Of a stretch of DNA of 64,000 nt, positions 1 to 8,435 are shown piece after piece. The notes beneath the pieces are model-generated. The model was not told where the DNA came from and made no database searches. It saw only the letters and a program-made list of their open reading frames with translations. The stretch is taken from assembly GCF_003172875.1 (NCBI RefSeq), contig NZ_QGKM01000028.1, positions 1 through 64,000 on the forward strand, read 5' to 3'. Positions within the stretch are counted from its first letter, which is position 1. Each line of letters starts with the position of its first letter. A program made the translations under genes and the position numbers. Origin of the DNA: Leucothrix pacifica. Lineage in GTDB: Bacteria > Pseudomonadota > Gammaproteobacteria > Thiotrichales > Thiotrichaceae.

Positions 1-1
1 C

Positions 2-97
2 CTGAATACTCCTGAGACCGATGTGGAGAACTTGTTTTACCACGACTTGGGCACTTTGATGCCGCAGGCCGGGAGTATTCACCTCTTTTCGGTCTGA
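2..97 (+). CDS. possible 3' end of an unrecognised gene
   Basis: An open frame enters from the left edge and stops with TGA at 95-97, giving 31 residues that end in a hydrophobic stretch (HLFSV). The tail resembles no family I know, and there is no codon signal beyond openness. It could equally be chance, since the region to the right is full of decayed gene scraps. Confidence 0.2.
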   Translation: MNTPETDVENLFYHDLGTLMPQAGSIHLFSV

Positions 98-111
98 TTA
101 ACCACTCTGAT

Positions 112-132
112 TTAAGGTTGGGATGCGTTCAT
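112..132 (-). pseudogene. orphan gene start (strong ribosome binding site, six codons)
   Basis: On the minus strand a perfect AAGGAG (139-144) lies 6 nt before an ATG at 130-132, but the frame closes after six codons with TAA at 112-114. I see a translation start without a gene. It is best explained as the surviving 5' end of a gene destroyed by deletion. No function can be assigned. Confidence 0.25.
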
Positions 133-208
133 ATCATTCTCCTTGATTACGTGCTAGTAGCAATTCCAATCGATTAAACCAAACATGTACTGGATAGCAT
201 TTTGTTAG

Positions 209-340
209 CTAACGCACCAGTGTCATAGCTTGAAAAGCGATACCATCTTTACTTGACGCCACTTCGGACAATTCAAAACCAACCTAGGTATCCGGCTCAC
301 TAAGTGCACCGTGATCCTTAACGATAATGACCGTATTCAT
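209..340 (-). pseudogene. decayed small reading frame with one in-frame stop
   Basis: Directly after the stop of the DUF4143 ATPase gene (342-344), a minus-strand frame opens with ATG at 338-340. It runs 43 codons to TAG at 209-211 and is interrupted once by TAG after 18 codons. The translation on both sides of the stop reads like ordinary protein (begins MNTVIIVKDHG, ends GIAFQAMTLVR). I do not recognise the family. It may be the remnant of a partner gene of the ATPase, or chance. The stretch 141-208 shows nothing else. Confidence 0.25.
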
Positions 341-341
341 T

Positions 342-1697
342 TTAATCGCAGGCAACCCACTCCCGCCAATACTCCACCAAATAATGGGGCAAGCTTACCA
401 GCTCATAACGACCACCCTGAACCAGTGGCACATCCTGCCGCTTCGGCAAGTTATTCAAAAAGCGCAGCGCGACACCTGCATGCGATTCTTTGCTGCTCAT
501 AAACACCTGCAATGACTTCATCGCACCCGATGCTCCAGACTTAACCTCAACAGGCACAACCTTGCCCTGCTTAACCGTCAAGAAATCAATTTCAGAGGTC
601 GCGCCTGCTTTTTGACGCTGCCAGTAATGCAGCTGTGGTCGTTGAAACAGCTCACGATCATCCAATAAATGTTGTGCGATGAACTGCTCTGCCAAGGCCC
701 CTCTGGCCGTGTTATTGAGTTCACGATCAATAGAGTCCAGCTGTAAGCCCAGCGCGCTCAGCACTAAACCGATATCAAGGAAGAAGGTTTTGAAGTGATT
801 GTCTTTTTGCTCGGCAGCGAGTGGCGCGCCATTGCCTGCGGAGTGATAACAACGGCTAACAACACGCGCCAGCTCTAGTGCTTCAAGCGCTTTTTTATTC
901 GTTTCACTGCGCTCACCACTGGCAAGCTGGGTATAAACAGTCTTTTCAGAAATCGTGAATGACAGTTTGCGAAACACTTGCTGGATGACGTCACTTTTCA
1001 CATGACGATGGTATTTACCAAAGTCAGCATAGTAAGTGTCTAAGATGGACTCTTTAACACGGGCAACCTCTAACCATGACTGGGTATCACGGTATGTTTT
1101 CACGGCTTCTGGCATTCCACCCGTCACGACATAAGCCCGTAACCGCTCCGTATACATGTCGTGTAATGCCCGGCTGGGTAGCTTACCCCAACTAAACTCA
1201 GCTAACTTGTCTGCTAAAGGTGCCTGATCAATGCCGCGTAAGTACTCATCAAACGTCATCGGGTTGATGTATAAGAACTCGACCCGCCCGACAGGAAACG
1301 AAAAGTCCGGTGCATTGATGACAAATTCCAACAACGAGCCCGTCAGCACTACCCGATACTGCGGTGCTTTTTCATAGCAATACCGTAAGAAAGGAATGAT
1401 GGCAGGATGCTCCTGAGCCTCATCAAAGAAGAACAGTGTCTTATCAGGATCAAGAGATACTTTGCCTTGGCTGAGTGCAATCAGTTCAAATATGACCTCT
1501 GGGTCATTCTTTGGCAATTCGGAAACAAAGCTTTGTGGGTCTTCCATATTGAGTGTGATTAGCTCAACACCCAGTGCCTCCGCCGCTAAGTTAACCGCGG
1601 TTGTTTTACCCACTTGTCTCGCGCCACGAATGATGAGCGGCTTACGTGATGTTCTGTGATACCAATTTTCTATATATTTTATATGCTTGCGATACAT
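342..1697 (-). CDS. AAA ATPase with C-terminal DUF4143 domain
   Basis: This 451-aa protein is of the usual length for the ATP-binding protein family that joins an N-terminal AAA_14 domain to a C-terminal DUF4143 domain. The Walker A motif GARQVGKTT is at residues 25-33 and the Walker B FFFDEAQE at 89-96. The C-terminal part (about 200-430) contains a nuclease-like core (SEIDFLTVKQGKVVPVEVKS) with the D..ExK spacing of PD-(D/E)xK folds. Family members are common in bacteria and archaea, often near mobile or defence genes, but their physiological role is not established. The start ATG is unambiguous. Two 22-bp direct repeats just upstream look like operators, so the gene may control its own expression. 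It is monocistronic here. Confidence 0.9.
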   Translation of the reverse strand: MYRKHIKYIENWYHRTSRKPLIIRGARQVGKTTAVNLAAEALGVELITLNMEDPQSFVSELPKNDPEVIFELIALSQGKVSLDPDKTLFFFDEAQEHPAIIPFLRYCYEKAPQYRVVLTGSLLEFVINAPDFSFPVGRVEFLYINPMTFDEYLRGIDQAPLADKLAEFSWGKLPSRALHDMYTERLRAYVVTGGMPEAVKTYRDTQSWLEVARVKESILDTYYADFGKYHRHVKSDVIQQVFRKLSFTISEKTVYTQLASGERSETNKKALEALELARVVSRCYHSAGNGAPLAAEQKDNHFKTFFLDIGLVLSALGLQLDSIDRELNNTARGALAEQFIAQHLLDDRELFQRPQLHYWQRQKAGATSEIDFLTVKQGKVVPVEVKSGASGAMKSLQVFMSSKESHAGVALRFLNNLPKRQDVPLVQGGRYELVSLPHYLVEYWREWVACD

Positions 1698-1711
1698 AAC
1701 ACGGCTATCAA

Positions 1712-1766
1712 TGTAAAAGTTATAGGGTGTTTTATAGCATATTTTGTAAAAGTTATAGGGTGTTTT
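1712..1766 (-). promoter_or_regulatory. tandem 22-bp direct repeats upstream of the DUF4143 ATPase
   Basis: TGTAAAAGTTATAGGGTGTT plus TT occurs identically at 1712-1733 and 1745-1766, a period of 33 bp or about three helical turns. The nearer copy begins 15 bp before the ATPase start codon. On the coding strand each copy contains TATAACTTTTACA, which could carry promoter-like elements. The repeated same-face spacing suggests a binding site for a regulator, possibly the ATPase itself. No protein can be named. Confidence 0.5.
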
Positions 1767-1897
1767 TAGGATTTTTTTGCAGATGCGCTGGCTAGTATGC
1801 CGCCCATTTCAATCGCATTGAATGTGGCGATGCGCTGAATATCCACGCCATTCGCAAGTAATGTTTACGCCAGCGAAGCGGGCATGGCCTGTTTGAA
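1766..1897 (-). pseudogene. decayed C-terminal gene fragment
   Basis: Just downstream of the PIN-like gene, a minus-strand frame reads FKQAMPASLA, then a stop, then 32 codons ending in AKKS with TAA at 1766-1768. The second part (NGVDIQRIATFNAIEMGG) has the composition of a real protein. The fragment ends inside the upstream-most 22-bp repeat of the ATPase promoter. I could not assign a family. Confidence 0.2.
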
Positions 1898-1898
1898 C

Positions 1899-2408
1899 CT
1901 AGCGCTTGCGGCGGCGTGGTGTTTCAGTCGCCGTCACAGGCTCATAGCTTTTTAGCCCTTCATCACCCGTTAGAATTTCAACGGCAAACCGTGACTGAGC
2001 ATAGAACTCCGCAACATCCTTGATGGTGGCGTCGCCAATTGAAATACATTGATTTGCTAATGACGGCCAACTGTCGGCGAGCTTTTCCAAACCTTCCGGT
2101 GACCATAAATCAGACTGGTGCGAAAACGCCGCCCACGGTTCCAAATCCTGAGCGCTTTTCCTAATGATCTCCGCTAAGGCATTTGCACGCTCCCAACGAC
2201 TATGGGCTGCTTGTGCAATATGATTTCCGGTTTCAATTAACGTAGCCATGGGTAAGACAAACGTCGTCTTTGCAACCATTTCCTCAGAGATTTTCTGATC
2301 AACCCGATCACGATCCCAGCGATCTGCATCGGAGCCGCAGGTTTCCATTCCCGGCACATTCAACCAGACACACAGAATACTAGTATCAAGAATCAACACT
2401 TTACTCAC
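1899..2408 (-). CDS. PIN-like nuclease, partner of the overlapping AAA ATPase
   Basis: This 169-aa protein has the acidic pattern of a PIN-fold metallonuclease: D8 in LILDTSILC, E59 in TLIETGNHI, D126 and D131 in IGDATIKD, and D149 in LTGDEGL. PIN domains cleave RNA with divalent metals. It is longer than a normal VapC and ends in a basic tail (PRRRKR), which suggests nucleic-acid contact. The GTG start at 2406-2408 overlaps the ATPase stop as GTGA, so the two proteins are translationally coupled and probably work as one system. The distant similarity is judged by eye only; the fold is likely but not proven. Confidence 0.7.
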   Translation of the reverse strand: MSKVLILDTSILCVWLNVPGMETCGSDADRWDRDRVDQKISEEMVAKTTFVLPMATLIETGNHIAQAAHSRWERANALAEIIRKSAQDLEPWAAFSHQSDLWSPEGLEKLADSWPSLANQCISIGDATIKDVAEFYAQSRFAVEILTGDEGLKSYEPVTATETPRRRKR

Positions 2409-3676
2409 TGTTGATCCTCCAGTTTGAGCGCAGATTCAATACGCCCTGCACTGCTAAGTTTGCCAAGGCTTCCGCCCGCCAAAAGCTTTGGCAATTGTTC
2501 TAAGTCTTCCAACGGTTTCAATTCACTACAACCGCTCTCAGTATCCCGGTGTGCAACCGTAATAAATGGCAACATAGGAACACCCGCTGCATCCAGCAGT
2601 GCAGGATTATGAGTGGTTACAAGGATGTCGATACCACGTTGTTTGCCGAGTGTTCTTAGCATATCCAGCAGTGCCTGAGCGCGTGATGGATGAAGTGCAT
2701 TATCGACCTCCTCAATCACCAGCAAACTCCCTGAATCTCGCGTCAGCAAAGCGGTCAGAATACCGAGATAACGCAATGTGCCATCGGACATGCCTCTGGC
2801 ATCGATTTCATGCGCAGTGTCTTTTGACCATGCTTCTTCGCAATACAACATGGCATCCGTTGCGGAGCGGCCAATCTTTTCAGTCCACACCTTTTGAATA
2901 TCTCGCTCTGGCAGAGCTTTTAGGTATTGGGTGAGTGTTTGTTCAATCGACTGTTTTTTTGAGGCTTCTAAATCGGCTAACACACCAGCAATATTTGAGC
3001 CGTCACTGGCTAATTTATCGGAGAGTGGCGAGTAGTCGCGCATATGGCTGGGGATTGGGTCGAAGATAAAAATGCCTCTGAACTGCGTTAATACATGCTT
3101 CATAGCATGAGTAACCTCATCATCTTCAGGTTCCATTAGCTCAGCCTGTAATAAAAATATTGTATTGGCAGAGTAACTTGTAGTGAGTTTGAGTGCTGAA
3201 GAGGTAACAGCGCTTCTCGGGATCTCCACCACAGCTATTTTCGAATCATTGACTAAAGTATCGGGTGTCTTGAAAAGGGTTTTCTCTCTTGTCGTTTCGG
3301 TACCTGCATCACTCAGTATCACCGCTTTCAGTGATTCGTTTGTAACAAATGCCTTTGCACCCTGAGTTTGCACCTCTAAACAATAGTGGTATTCATCATA
3401 ATCACCGTTCCCGTCGGTAATCACTTCTAAGGCAAATTGCTTATGCGGTTGCAGACAAACCCACTCCATACCGCCTCGCAGTGCCGGAAAAGACAAATCA
3501 CCATTGATCGCTTGAGCAAAAGTCACGCCACGACTAATACGATGCAAAAACGTAAGTGCATCAAGCGCATTGGATTTACCACTCACATTGGTTCCAATAA
3601 TAATCGTCAGCGGATCAATATAGAGCGTTGCTTCGTCAAAGCTCTTCCAGTTTTTTAGTCTTAGCTCTTTAATCAC
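2405..3676 (-). CDS. AAA_21/RecF-like ABC ATPase of a two-gene ATPase-nuclease system
   Basis: This is a 423-aa SMC/RecF-type ATPase. With the GTG start at 3674-3676, the Walker A GTNVSGKSN is residues 28-36, the signature-like SDGTLRYLG lies in the C-terminal half, and Walker B LLVIEEVDNALHP and the switch histidine VTTHNP follow. I prefer this start because AGGAG lies 6 nt upstream and the product then begins with the family's usual IKELRLKNWKSF. The frame stays open upstream to 3961, but that part does not look like protein and overlaps another gene. Paired ATPase plus small nuclease genes of this layout (for example Septu, PARIS) act against phage; this pair carries a PIN-like partner instead. 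Confidence 0.85.
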   Translation of the reverse strand: MIKELRLKNWKSFDEATLYIDPLTIIIGTNVSGKSNALDALTFLHRISRGVTFAQAINGDLSFPALRGGMEWVCLQPHKQFALEVITDGNGDYDEYHYCLEVQTQGAKAFVTNESLKAVILSDAGTETTREKTLFKTPDTLVNDSKIAVVEIPRSAVTSSALKLTTSYSANTIFLLQAELMEPEDDEVTHAMKHVLTQFRGIFIFDPIPSHMRDYSPLSDKLASDGSNIAGVLADLEASKKQSIEQTLTQYLKALPERDIQKVWTEKIGRSATDAMLYCEEAWSKDTAHEIDARGMSDGTLRYLGILTALLTRDSGSLLVIEEVDNALHPSRAQALLDMLRTLGKQRGIDILVTTHNPALLDAAGVPMLPFITVAHRDTESGCSELKPLEDLEQLPKLLAGGSLGKLSSAGRIESALKLEDQQ

Positions 3677-3753
3677 CACAGGCTCCTGAATGTTGCGGCC
3701 ATCTTGAAAGTGGCACTTATAATAACCGTATTCTATCAGTTCGGGAGCATTCG

Positions 3754-4068
3754 TTGATAAATGTGTTCGGCAGAAAGCAAGACTTATTGAACAGAGAAAA
3801 AATACAGTCGCTTTGTAAGAAAACAACTGTTTCGTTAATGGAGTTTTTAGATGGATTTGCAAGTATCTGTACCCCCATTGACGCCCGCTATTTATGGCGA
3901 CCAAACTTAAAAGATGAAGCTGACAACCATTTGGTAGAATTAGCAATTGCCGCTCAAGCAAGGTATATAATCACCAATAACGTTTCAGACTTTGCCCAAG
4001 CTCAGCTCAAACAACTGGGCTATGAAGTAATAACTCCCGAACAACTATTGAGGGTACTTAGATCATGA
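3754..4068 (+). pseudogene. 5'-truncated PIN-family toxin
   Basis: The C-terminal half matches the COG1569-type putative PIN toxins: LWRPNLKDEADNHLVELAIA, then YIITNNVSDFA and a VITPEQLL tail. The conserved N-terminus (V-DTN-L followed by the first helices) is missing. The frame upstream of the TTG at 3754 stays open back to a stop at 3670-3672 but does not restore it, and the sequence there belongs to the divergent ATPase gene. The first catalytic aspartate is thus absent and the toxin should be inactive. The stop overlaps the following antitoxin start as ATGA, so this was once a toxin-antitoxin operon. Confidence 0.65.
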
Positions 4069-4283
4069 CAACTTTATCTATACGTTTACCTGATGACATG
4101 GCTGAAAAACTTAAGTCAATTGCTAAAGTACGAGAAATTAGTTTGAACAAACTTATGTTTGAACTCTCCGCTCACGTCTTAGCTGAAGAAGAAGCTAAAC
4201 AGAAGTTTCTCGCCACACAGTTGCGAGGCAACCCCAAAAAAGCGCTACAGATGCTTGATGAATTAGATGCTTTAGGCTTCTGA
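4065..4283 (+). CDS. ribbon-helix-helix antitoxin
   Basis: This 72-aa protein starts with the ribbon-helix-helix pattern MTTLSIRLPDDMAEKLKSIA, and the following helix (EISLNKLMFELSAHVL) fits the DNA-binding half of such antitoxins. The acidic and hydrophobic tail would wrap the toxin. The ATG overlaps the stop of the truncated PIN toxin by 4 nt. With the toxin broken, this antitoxin may be an orphan kept as a repressor, or may neutralise related toxins elsewhere. Confidence 0.75.
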   Translation: MTTLSIRLPDDMAEKLKSIAKVREISLNKLMFELSAHVLAEEEAKQKFLATQLRGNPKKALQMLDELDALGF

Positions 4284-4335
4284 TTCATGAGGAAGGCCCC
4301 TATGTCGGGATAGTTGGAATGCATTATCAACTTCC

Positions 4336-5133
4336 TCACTCATTCAAATAAAGCTCCGCCATATCATCCAATTTGGCCTTCACTTCCTTCCAATGCGGCA
4401 TCGACTGAGTCAGCAAGCGCCAGAAGCGTTCACCGTGGTTATGTTCAGCAATATGACAAAGCTCATGCAAAATCACATAATCAATACACTCCTTAGGCGC
4501 TTTTACCAAGTGAGGATTCAGCATTAAATTGCCTTTGGCGGAGCAACTGCCCCACTGCTTTTTCATCGCCATCAAGCGAAAGGATGGTATCCCCGTGACC
4601 CACGTGGTTGTCGGTAAAAGTGCTGTCAGACGTTCATGAAAAATGGCTTTCGCCTTGTGCTGATACCATCGATCAATCAGGGGTTTCACTTGTGTGCGCT
4701 GGCTATTGTAATCCGCATTGTCTGAGCCAATTGCAGGCGCTTTTTTTAGTGTGACATTGAGCTTGCCGCAGCTGAGTTTGACGCTGGGTACTTGCGATGC
4801 ATCGACCATCACTTTTAATACATAACGCTTGCCTAAATAAAACTGCGTTTCACCACTCACATACTGTCGGGGCAATACCGCATCTTGTTGTTTTGAAAAT
4901 GCCTCGATACTCTGCCAAATCCAACGCGCGCGTTTTTGAATCGCATCGTGAATAGCTGCATCACTGGCATCATGCGGTGCTGTCACCACCACACGCTGAT
5001 CGGGGTGTACCTTAATCACCACCTTACGGGCAGGTGCTTTAGCCGTCTCACTTGGCGGTGACTTGCGCATCACCTGATAATGAATCAGATCATCCCCATA
5101 CGGGAACACGCCATTTTTTACTGAGCTGGACAC
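4336..5133 (-). CDS. YgjP/WLM-like zinc metallopeptidase (DUF45)
   Basis: This 265-aa protein has the DUF45/YgjP signature: KKQWGSCSAKGNL (residues 191-203), then the zinc-binding HELCH at 223-227 with further histidines at 231 and 233. Such proteins are presumed metal-dependent peptidases and are frequent last genes in type I restriction-modification operons. The GTG start at 5131-5133 has GGAG about 9 nt upstream and begins 5 nt after the hsdR stop, so it is cotranscribed. Its role in restriction is not known; it might process HsdR to limit self-restriction, which is inference. Confidence 0.85.
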   Translation of the reverse strand: MSSSVKNGVFPYGDDLIHYQVMRKSPPSETAKAPARKVVIKVHPDQRVVVTAPHDASDAAIHDAIQKRARWIWQSIEAFSKQQDAVLPRQYVSGETQFYLGKRYVLKVMVDASQVPSVKLSCGKLNVTLKKAPAIGSDNADYNSQRTQVKPLIDRWYQHKAKAIFHERLTALLPTTTWVTGIPSFRLMAMKKQWGSCSAKGNLMLNPHLVKAPKECIDYVILHELCHIAEHNHGERFWRLLTQSMPHWKEVKAKLDDMAELYLNE

Positions 5134-5138
5134 GCCTG

Positions 5139-8100
5139 TTAGCTCCTCGCTAAACCTAAGCGCGTGACATTAATCACCTCGGCAATTAGCTTCTGCGCAT
5201 TATCAAGCCCCAAATCGGCAAACAACATCGGCAATAACTTGGCATGAATCGAGTTTTCAATTTCAGCGGGGTTAATCGAATACTCCGCCACGGCGGTATT
5301 CACCACCTCATCAATTTCAAAGGCATATTTCACTAAGGTTTCGGTGTCTAAGTTTTTACTCTCCAAAAACTCCGCATCAAACAAGTGTTTAAACAAACCA
5401 AAATACGCCTGCGCGTGTCGATTCAGTGTCCCCGATGCATCCACAAAGTCAGTCGGCATATCCGCCACTTTGCGGGCTTTCACATCCGCTTCAATGTCAG
5501 CAAATATCATGTACTGCTTTACGGGTGCATCAAACATCGCTTTGGCATCTTCAATCGCCTGCTTGAGCAGCTTAGAAAAGTATTCCTGCGCATACGGGTC
5601 ATCCGCCAAATCCTGCTCAATCATTTTGGTCACGCGACCCGTGATTTTATCCGTTTGGTTACGCGCTTCATCATCGCTGAGGCTTTCAGGTTTTACGTCT
5701 TTGCCTAAGTTACCCACCAAATACGCGCCTTCTGGCTCTTTGACCTCAATCCCCGCGATATGCCTATCCAGTAAGCCGCGAATATCCTCAGCATAATCAT
5801 CATAATCCACGGTCTCATCCGCATCCTCACGCACTTGCTTGCGCAAATCAGCAAAGGCTTTAAGATCACGCTTATACACATCCCGCTTAGTATCAAATGA
5901 CGTATCTTCAAAATAAGTCGCTGACTGCAAAGCCACTTTCATGCAGCTAGAAAAAGCGGTTAAAGCATCATAAAAATCTTCACGCTTTTTTTGATTAGTA
6001 TCCGTTAATTGACCACCCATCTCTGAAATCTTAGGCGCTAACACCTGACGCAAGGCTGGCCCGTCCTGCTTGTTTTTTACCTCAGCAAAGATGTCCCACA
6101 AATCACGGTGCAAGCCCGGCAGCTTTTTGTACTCCGTGTCCATGCGGTTATACAAGCCTTTCAAGTCATCAATATCAAAGCCGCCTTGAGTGCGCTCGGC
6201 AAGGTCTTGGTACTTCTCAATGGTGGTGTCCAGCTCTTTCAAAATACCGCGATAATCAATCAAATAACCAAACTGCTTTTTTTCGTGCAAGCGATTTACC
6301 CGCGCAATTGCCTGTATCAGATTGTGCTCTTTAAGCGGTTTATCGATGTATAACACCGTGTTTTTAGGCTCATCAAAGCCCGTTAGCAGCTTGTCCACCA
6401 CAATCATAATGTCTGGCCCATCATCCCGACCGTAGTCTTCGATAATGGCTTTGGTGTAGGCTTTTTCGTCCTGATGACCGACGTGCGCCTTCCACCAGTT
6501 TTGCACAATATCCTTGCTCTCCTGATCCACCGCTTCATGGCCTTCACGGGTATCCGGTGCGGACATTGCCACCACCGATGTAACCGTGCCGAGTTTATCC
6601 AAGGCTTGCTTATAGCGAATGGCTGAGGCTTTAGAGTCACAAGCGAGCTGGCCTTTTAAACCCAAGCGCTTAAAGTTTTGAAAGTGATCGGCAATATCAA
6701 AGGCGATGAGTTCAATGCGGCCCTCGGTTTGGTAGATTTGCCCCTTTTGCGAAAACTTCTTTTTTAAATCCGTTTTTTGTTTATCACTGAGCTTACTGGT
6801 ACTGCGCTCAAACCACGCATCAATCGCTTTGTCATTGACGTTTAACTCAGGAATACGCTCCTCATACAACAAAGGCGTGACGGTCTTATCTTCAACCGCT
6901 TGCTGCATGGTGTAGGAATGAATAATCTTGCCGAACTTATTTTCCGTCTTATCATCTTTTAACAACGGTGTGCCGGTAAACGCAATAAACGCCGCTTTGG
7001 GTAAAGCCTGCTGCATACGAATATTGTTTTCACCATTTTGGCTGCGGTGACCTTCATCCACCAACACCAAAATATCGGGGCTGTCGTTGTAACACGCTTT
7101 ATCCTTTACCGCAGAACCAAACTTATTAATGATCGAGAAAATCACCCGTTCATTGCCTTGCCCAATCTGCTCAGCCAAGCGCTTGCCAGAGGACGCCATG
7201 GCATCCTTTTTATCTCGGTCAGACAGTGCACCACCCGAAGCAAAGGTACGGCTTAACTGGTCTTCCAAATCCACGCGGTCGGTGACGATAATCACCCGAC
7301 ACTTGGCCAAGGACTCCAGCCAGATCAAGGCTTTGGATAAGAACACCATGGTAAACGACTTACCGCTGCCCGTGGTGTGCCAGATCACGCCGCCTTCACG
7401 CGCGCCTTTCTCGTCATAGCGGTTAATGCGCTCGATCAGCGCTTTAATGCCAAACACTTGCTGATAACGCGCAACGATTTTGCCGGCCTTTTTATCAAAC
7501 AAGGTAAATAAGCGCGTCATGTCTAATAAGCGGTCAGGGCGTAATAAACTGATTAGTAATCGGTCTTGGTTGGTGACGGTCAAATCACCCCCTGCAATCA
7601 GTGCTCGGTAATCTTGCAACTCATGTGCAGGTCGATGGGCAAACAGCGTGGTGAGCTGCGCGTCGCTGAGTGCGCGATTTTTTAAGCGAACAAACTCCGC
7701 CTCAGGAATCTCTTCTTCTTTCCATGTTGCCCAAAACTTATCGGGCGTGCCGCAGGTGCCGTATAAGCCCTCATGCCCATTAATCGCAAGTAGCAGCTGG
7801 CTATAGGCATACAGGTGTGGGATTTCGGTTTGGCCTTGGTTACGAATGTGTTGTGACACGGCCTCAGTGTTGGTGGATTGGCCGGGTTTGTTTGACGCGG
7901 GGCGTTTGGCTTCGATCACCACCAGCGGCAAGCCGTTGACAAAGCACACGATGTCAGGGCGTACCGTGCTAGTGCCTTGCGCGTTGGCGACGACAAACTC
8001 TTCGGTAAAATGAAACTGATTGCGGCTGATGTCTTGCCAGTCGATGAGTTGAATAGTGGGCGAGGCTTTCTTGCCGTCGATAAACTCCGTGACGCTGATG

Positions 8101-8387
8101 CCATACATGAGTGCATCGTAGATTTTTTCATTGGCCGCTTTTAAACCGAGGTTCATAGCAGGGCTGAGTTCCTGCATGACTTTATCAATCGCTGCCTCCG
8201 ACAGCGTGTGCTGCTTACCGCCAAAGGAGAAGGTTTGACCCGCTAAAAACGAGCGCATGACCGAGGCTAGCACCACCTGTTGCTTGCTGCACGATGCAGG
8301 TGATACGAAGGTATAGCCTAATGTGCTTAGCAGTGTAAGCGCGGGGATTTTTGCACTGAATTCTTCTTGGAATTTAACGGTAGCCAT
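5139..8387 (-). CDS. hsdR: type I restriction enzyme, R (motor/nuclease) subunit
   Basis: HsdR cleaves unmodified DNA after ATP-driven translocation, in complex with HsdM and HsdS. At 1082 aa it is full length. The N-terminal PD-(D/E)xK nuclease is visible as RPDIV (D145) and VVIEAKRP (E159, K161). The helicase motor shows Walker A TTGSGKS at 338-344, the DEGHR box at 444-448, an AFTGTP motif III and QAIARVNRL as motif VI. A long helical C-terminal region would bind the methylase. It lies 48 nt behind hsdS and is followed after 5 nt by the metallopeptidase. All catalytic motifs are intact. Confidence 0.97.
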   Translation of the reverse strand: MATVKFQEEFSAKIPALTLLSTLGYTFVSPASCSKQQVVLASVMRSFLAGQTFSFGGKQHTLSEAAIDKVMQELSPAMNLGLKAANEKIYDALMYGISVTEFIDGKKASPTIQLIDWQDISRNQFHFTEEFVVANAQGTSTVRPDIVCFVNGLPLVVIEAKRPASNKPGQSTNTEAVSQHIRNQGQTEIPHLYAYSQLLLAINGHEGLYGTCGTPDKFWATWKEEEIPEAEFVRLKNRALSDAQLTTLFAHRPAHELQDYRALIAGGDLTVTNQDRLLISLLRPDRLLDMTRLFTLFDKKAGKIVARYQQVFGIKALIERINRYDEKGAREGGVIWHTTGSGKSFTMVFLSKALIWLESLAKCRVIIVTDRVDLEDQLSRTFASGGALSDRDKKDAMASSGKRLAEQIGQGNERVIFSIINKFGSAVKDKACYNDSPDILVLVDEGHRSQNGENNIRMQQALPKAAFIAFTGTPLLKDDKTENKFGKIIHSYTMQQAVEDKTVTPLLYEERIPELNVNDKAIDAWFERSTSKLSDKQKTDLKKKFSQKGQIYQTEGRIELIAFDIADHFQNFKRLGLKGQLACDSKASAIRYKQALDKLGTVTSVVAMSAPDTREGHEAVDQESKDIVQNWWKAHVGHQDEKAYTKAIIEDYGRDDGPDIMIVVDKLLTGFDEPKNTVLYIDKPLKEHNLIQAIARVNRLHEKKQFGYLIDYRGILKELDTTIEKYQDLAERTQGGFDIDDLKGLYNRMDTEYKKLPGLHRDLWDIFAEVKNKQDGPALRQVLAPKISEMGGQLTDTNQKKREDFYDALTAFSSCMKVALQSATYFEDTSFDTKRDVYKRDLKAFADLRKQVREDADETVDYDDYAEDIRGLLDRHIAGIEVKEPEGAYLVGNLGKDVKPESLSDDEARNQTDKITGRVTKMIEQDLADDPYAQEYFSKLLKQAIEDAKAMFDAPVKQYMIFADIEADVKARKVADMPTDFVDASGTLNRHAQAYFGLFKHLFDAEFLESKNLDTETLVKYAFEIDEVVNTAVAEYSINPAEIENSIHAKLLPMLFADLGLDNAQKLIAEVINVTRLGLARS

Positions 8388-8435
8388 GATGGTTTAGGAT
8401 TCCTTTTTGAACGGTATGCGGTTGTGTGGGTGTGA

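Noticed and set aside
3677..3961. Upstream extension of the AAA ATPase gene (95 codons)
   Set aside because: Not protein-like, overlaps the opposite-strand PIN remnant, and a GTG with a good AGGAG site sits exactly where the family's N-terminus begins.
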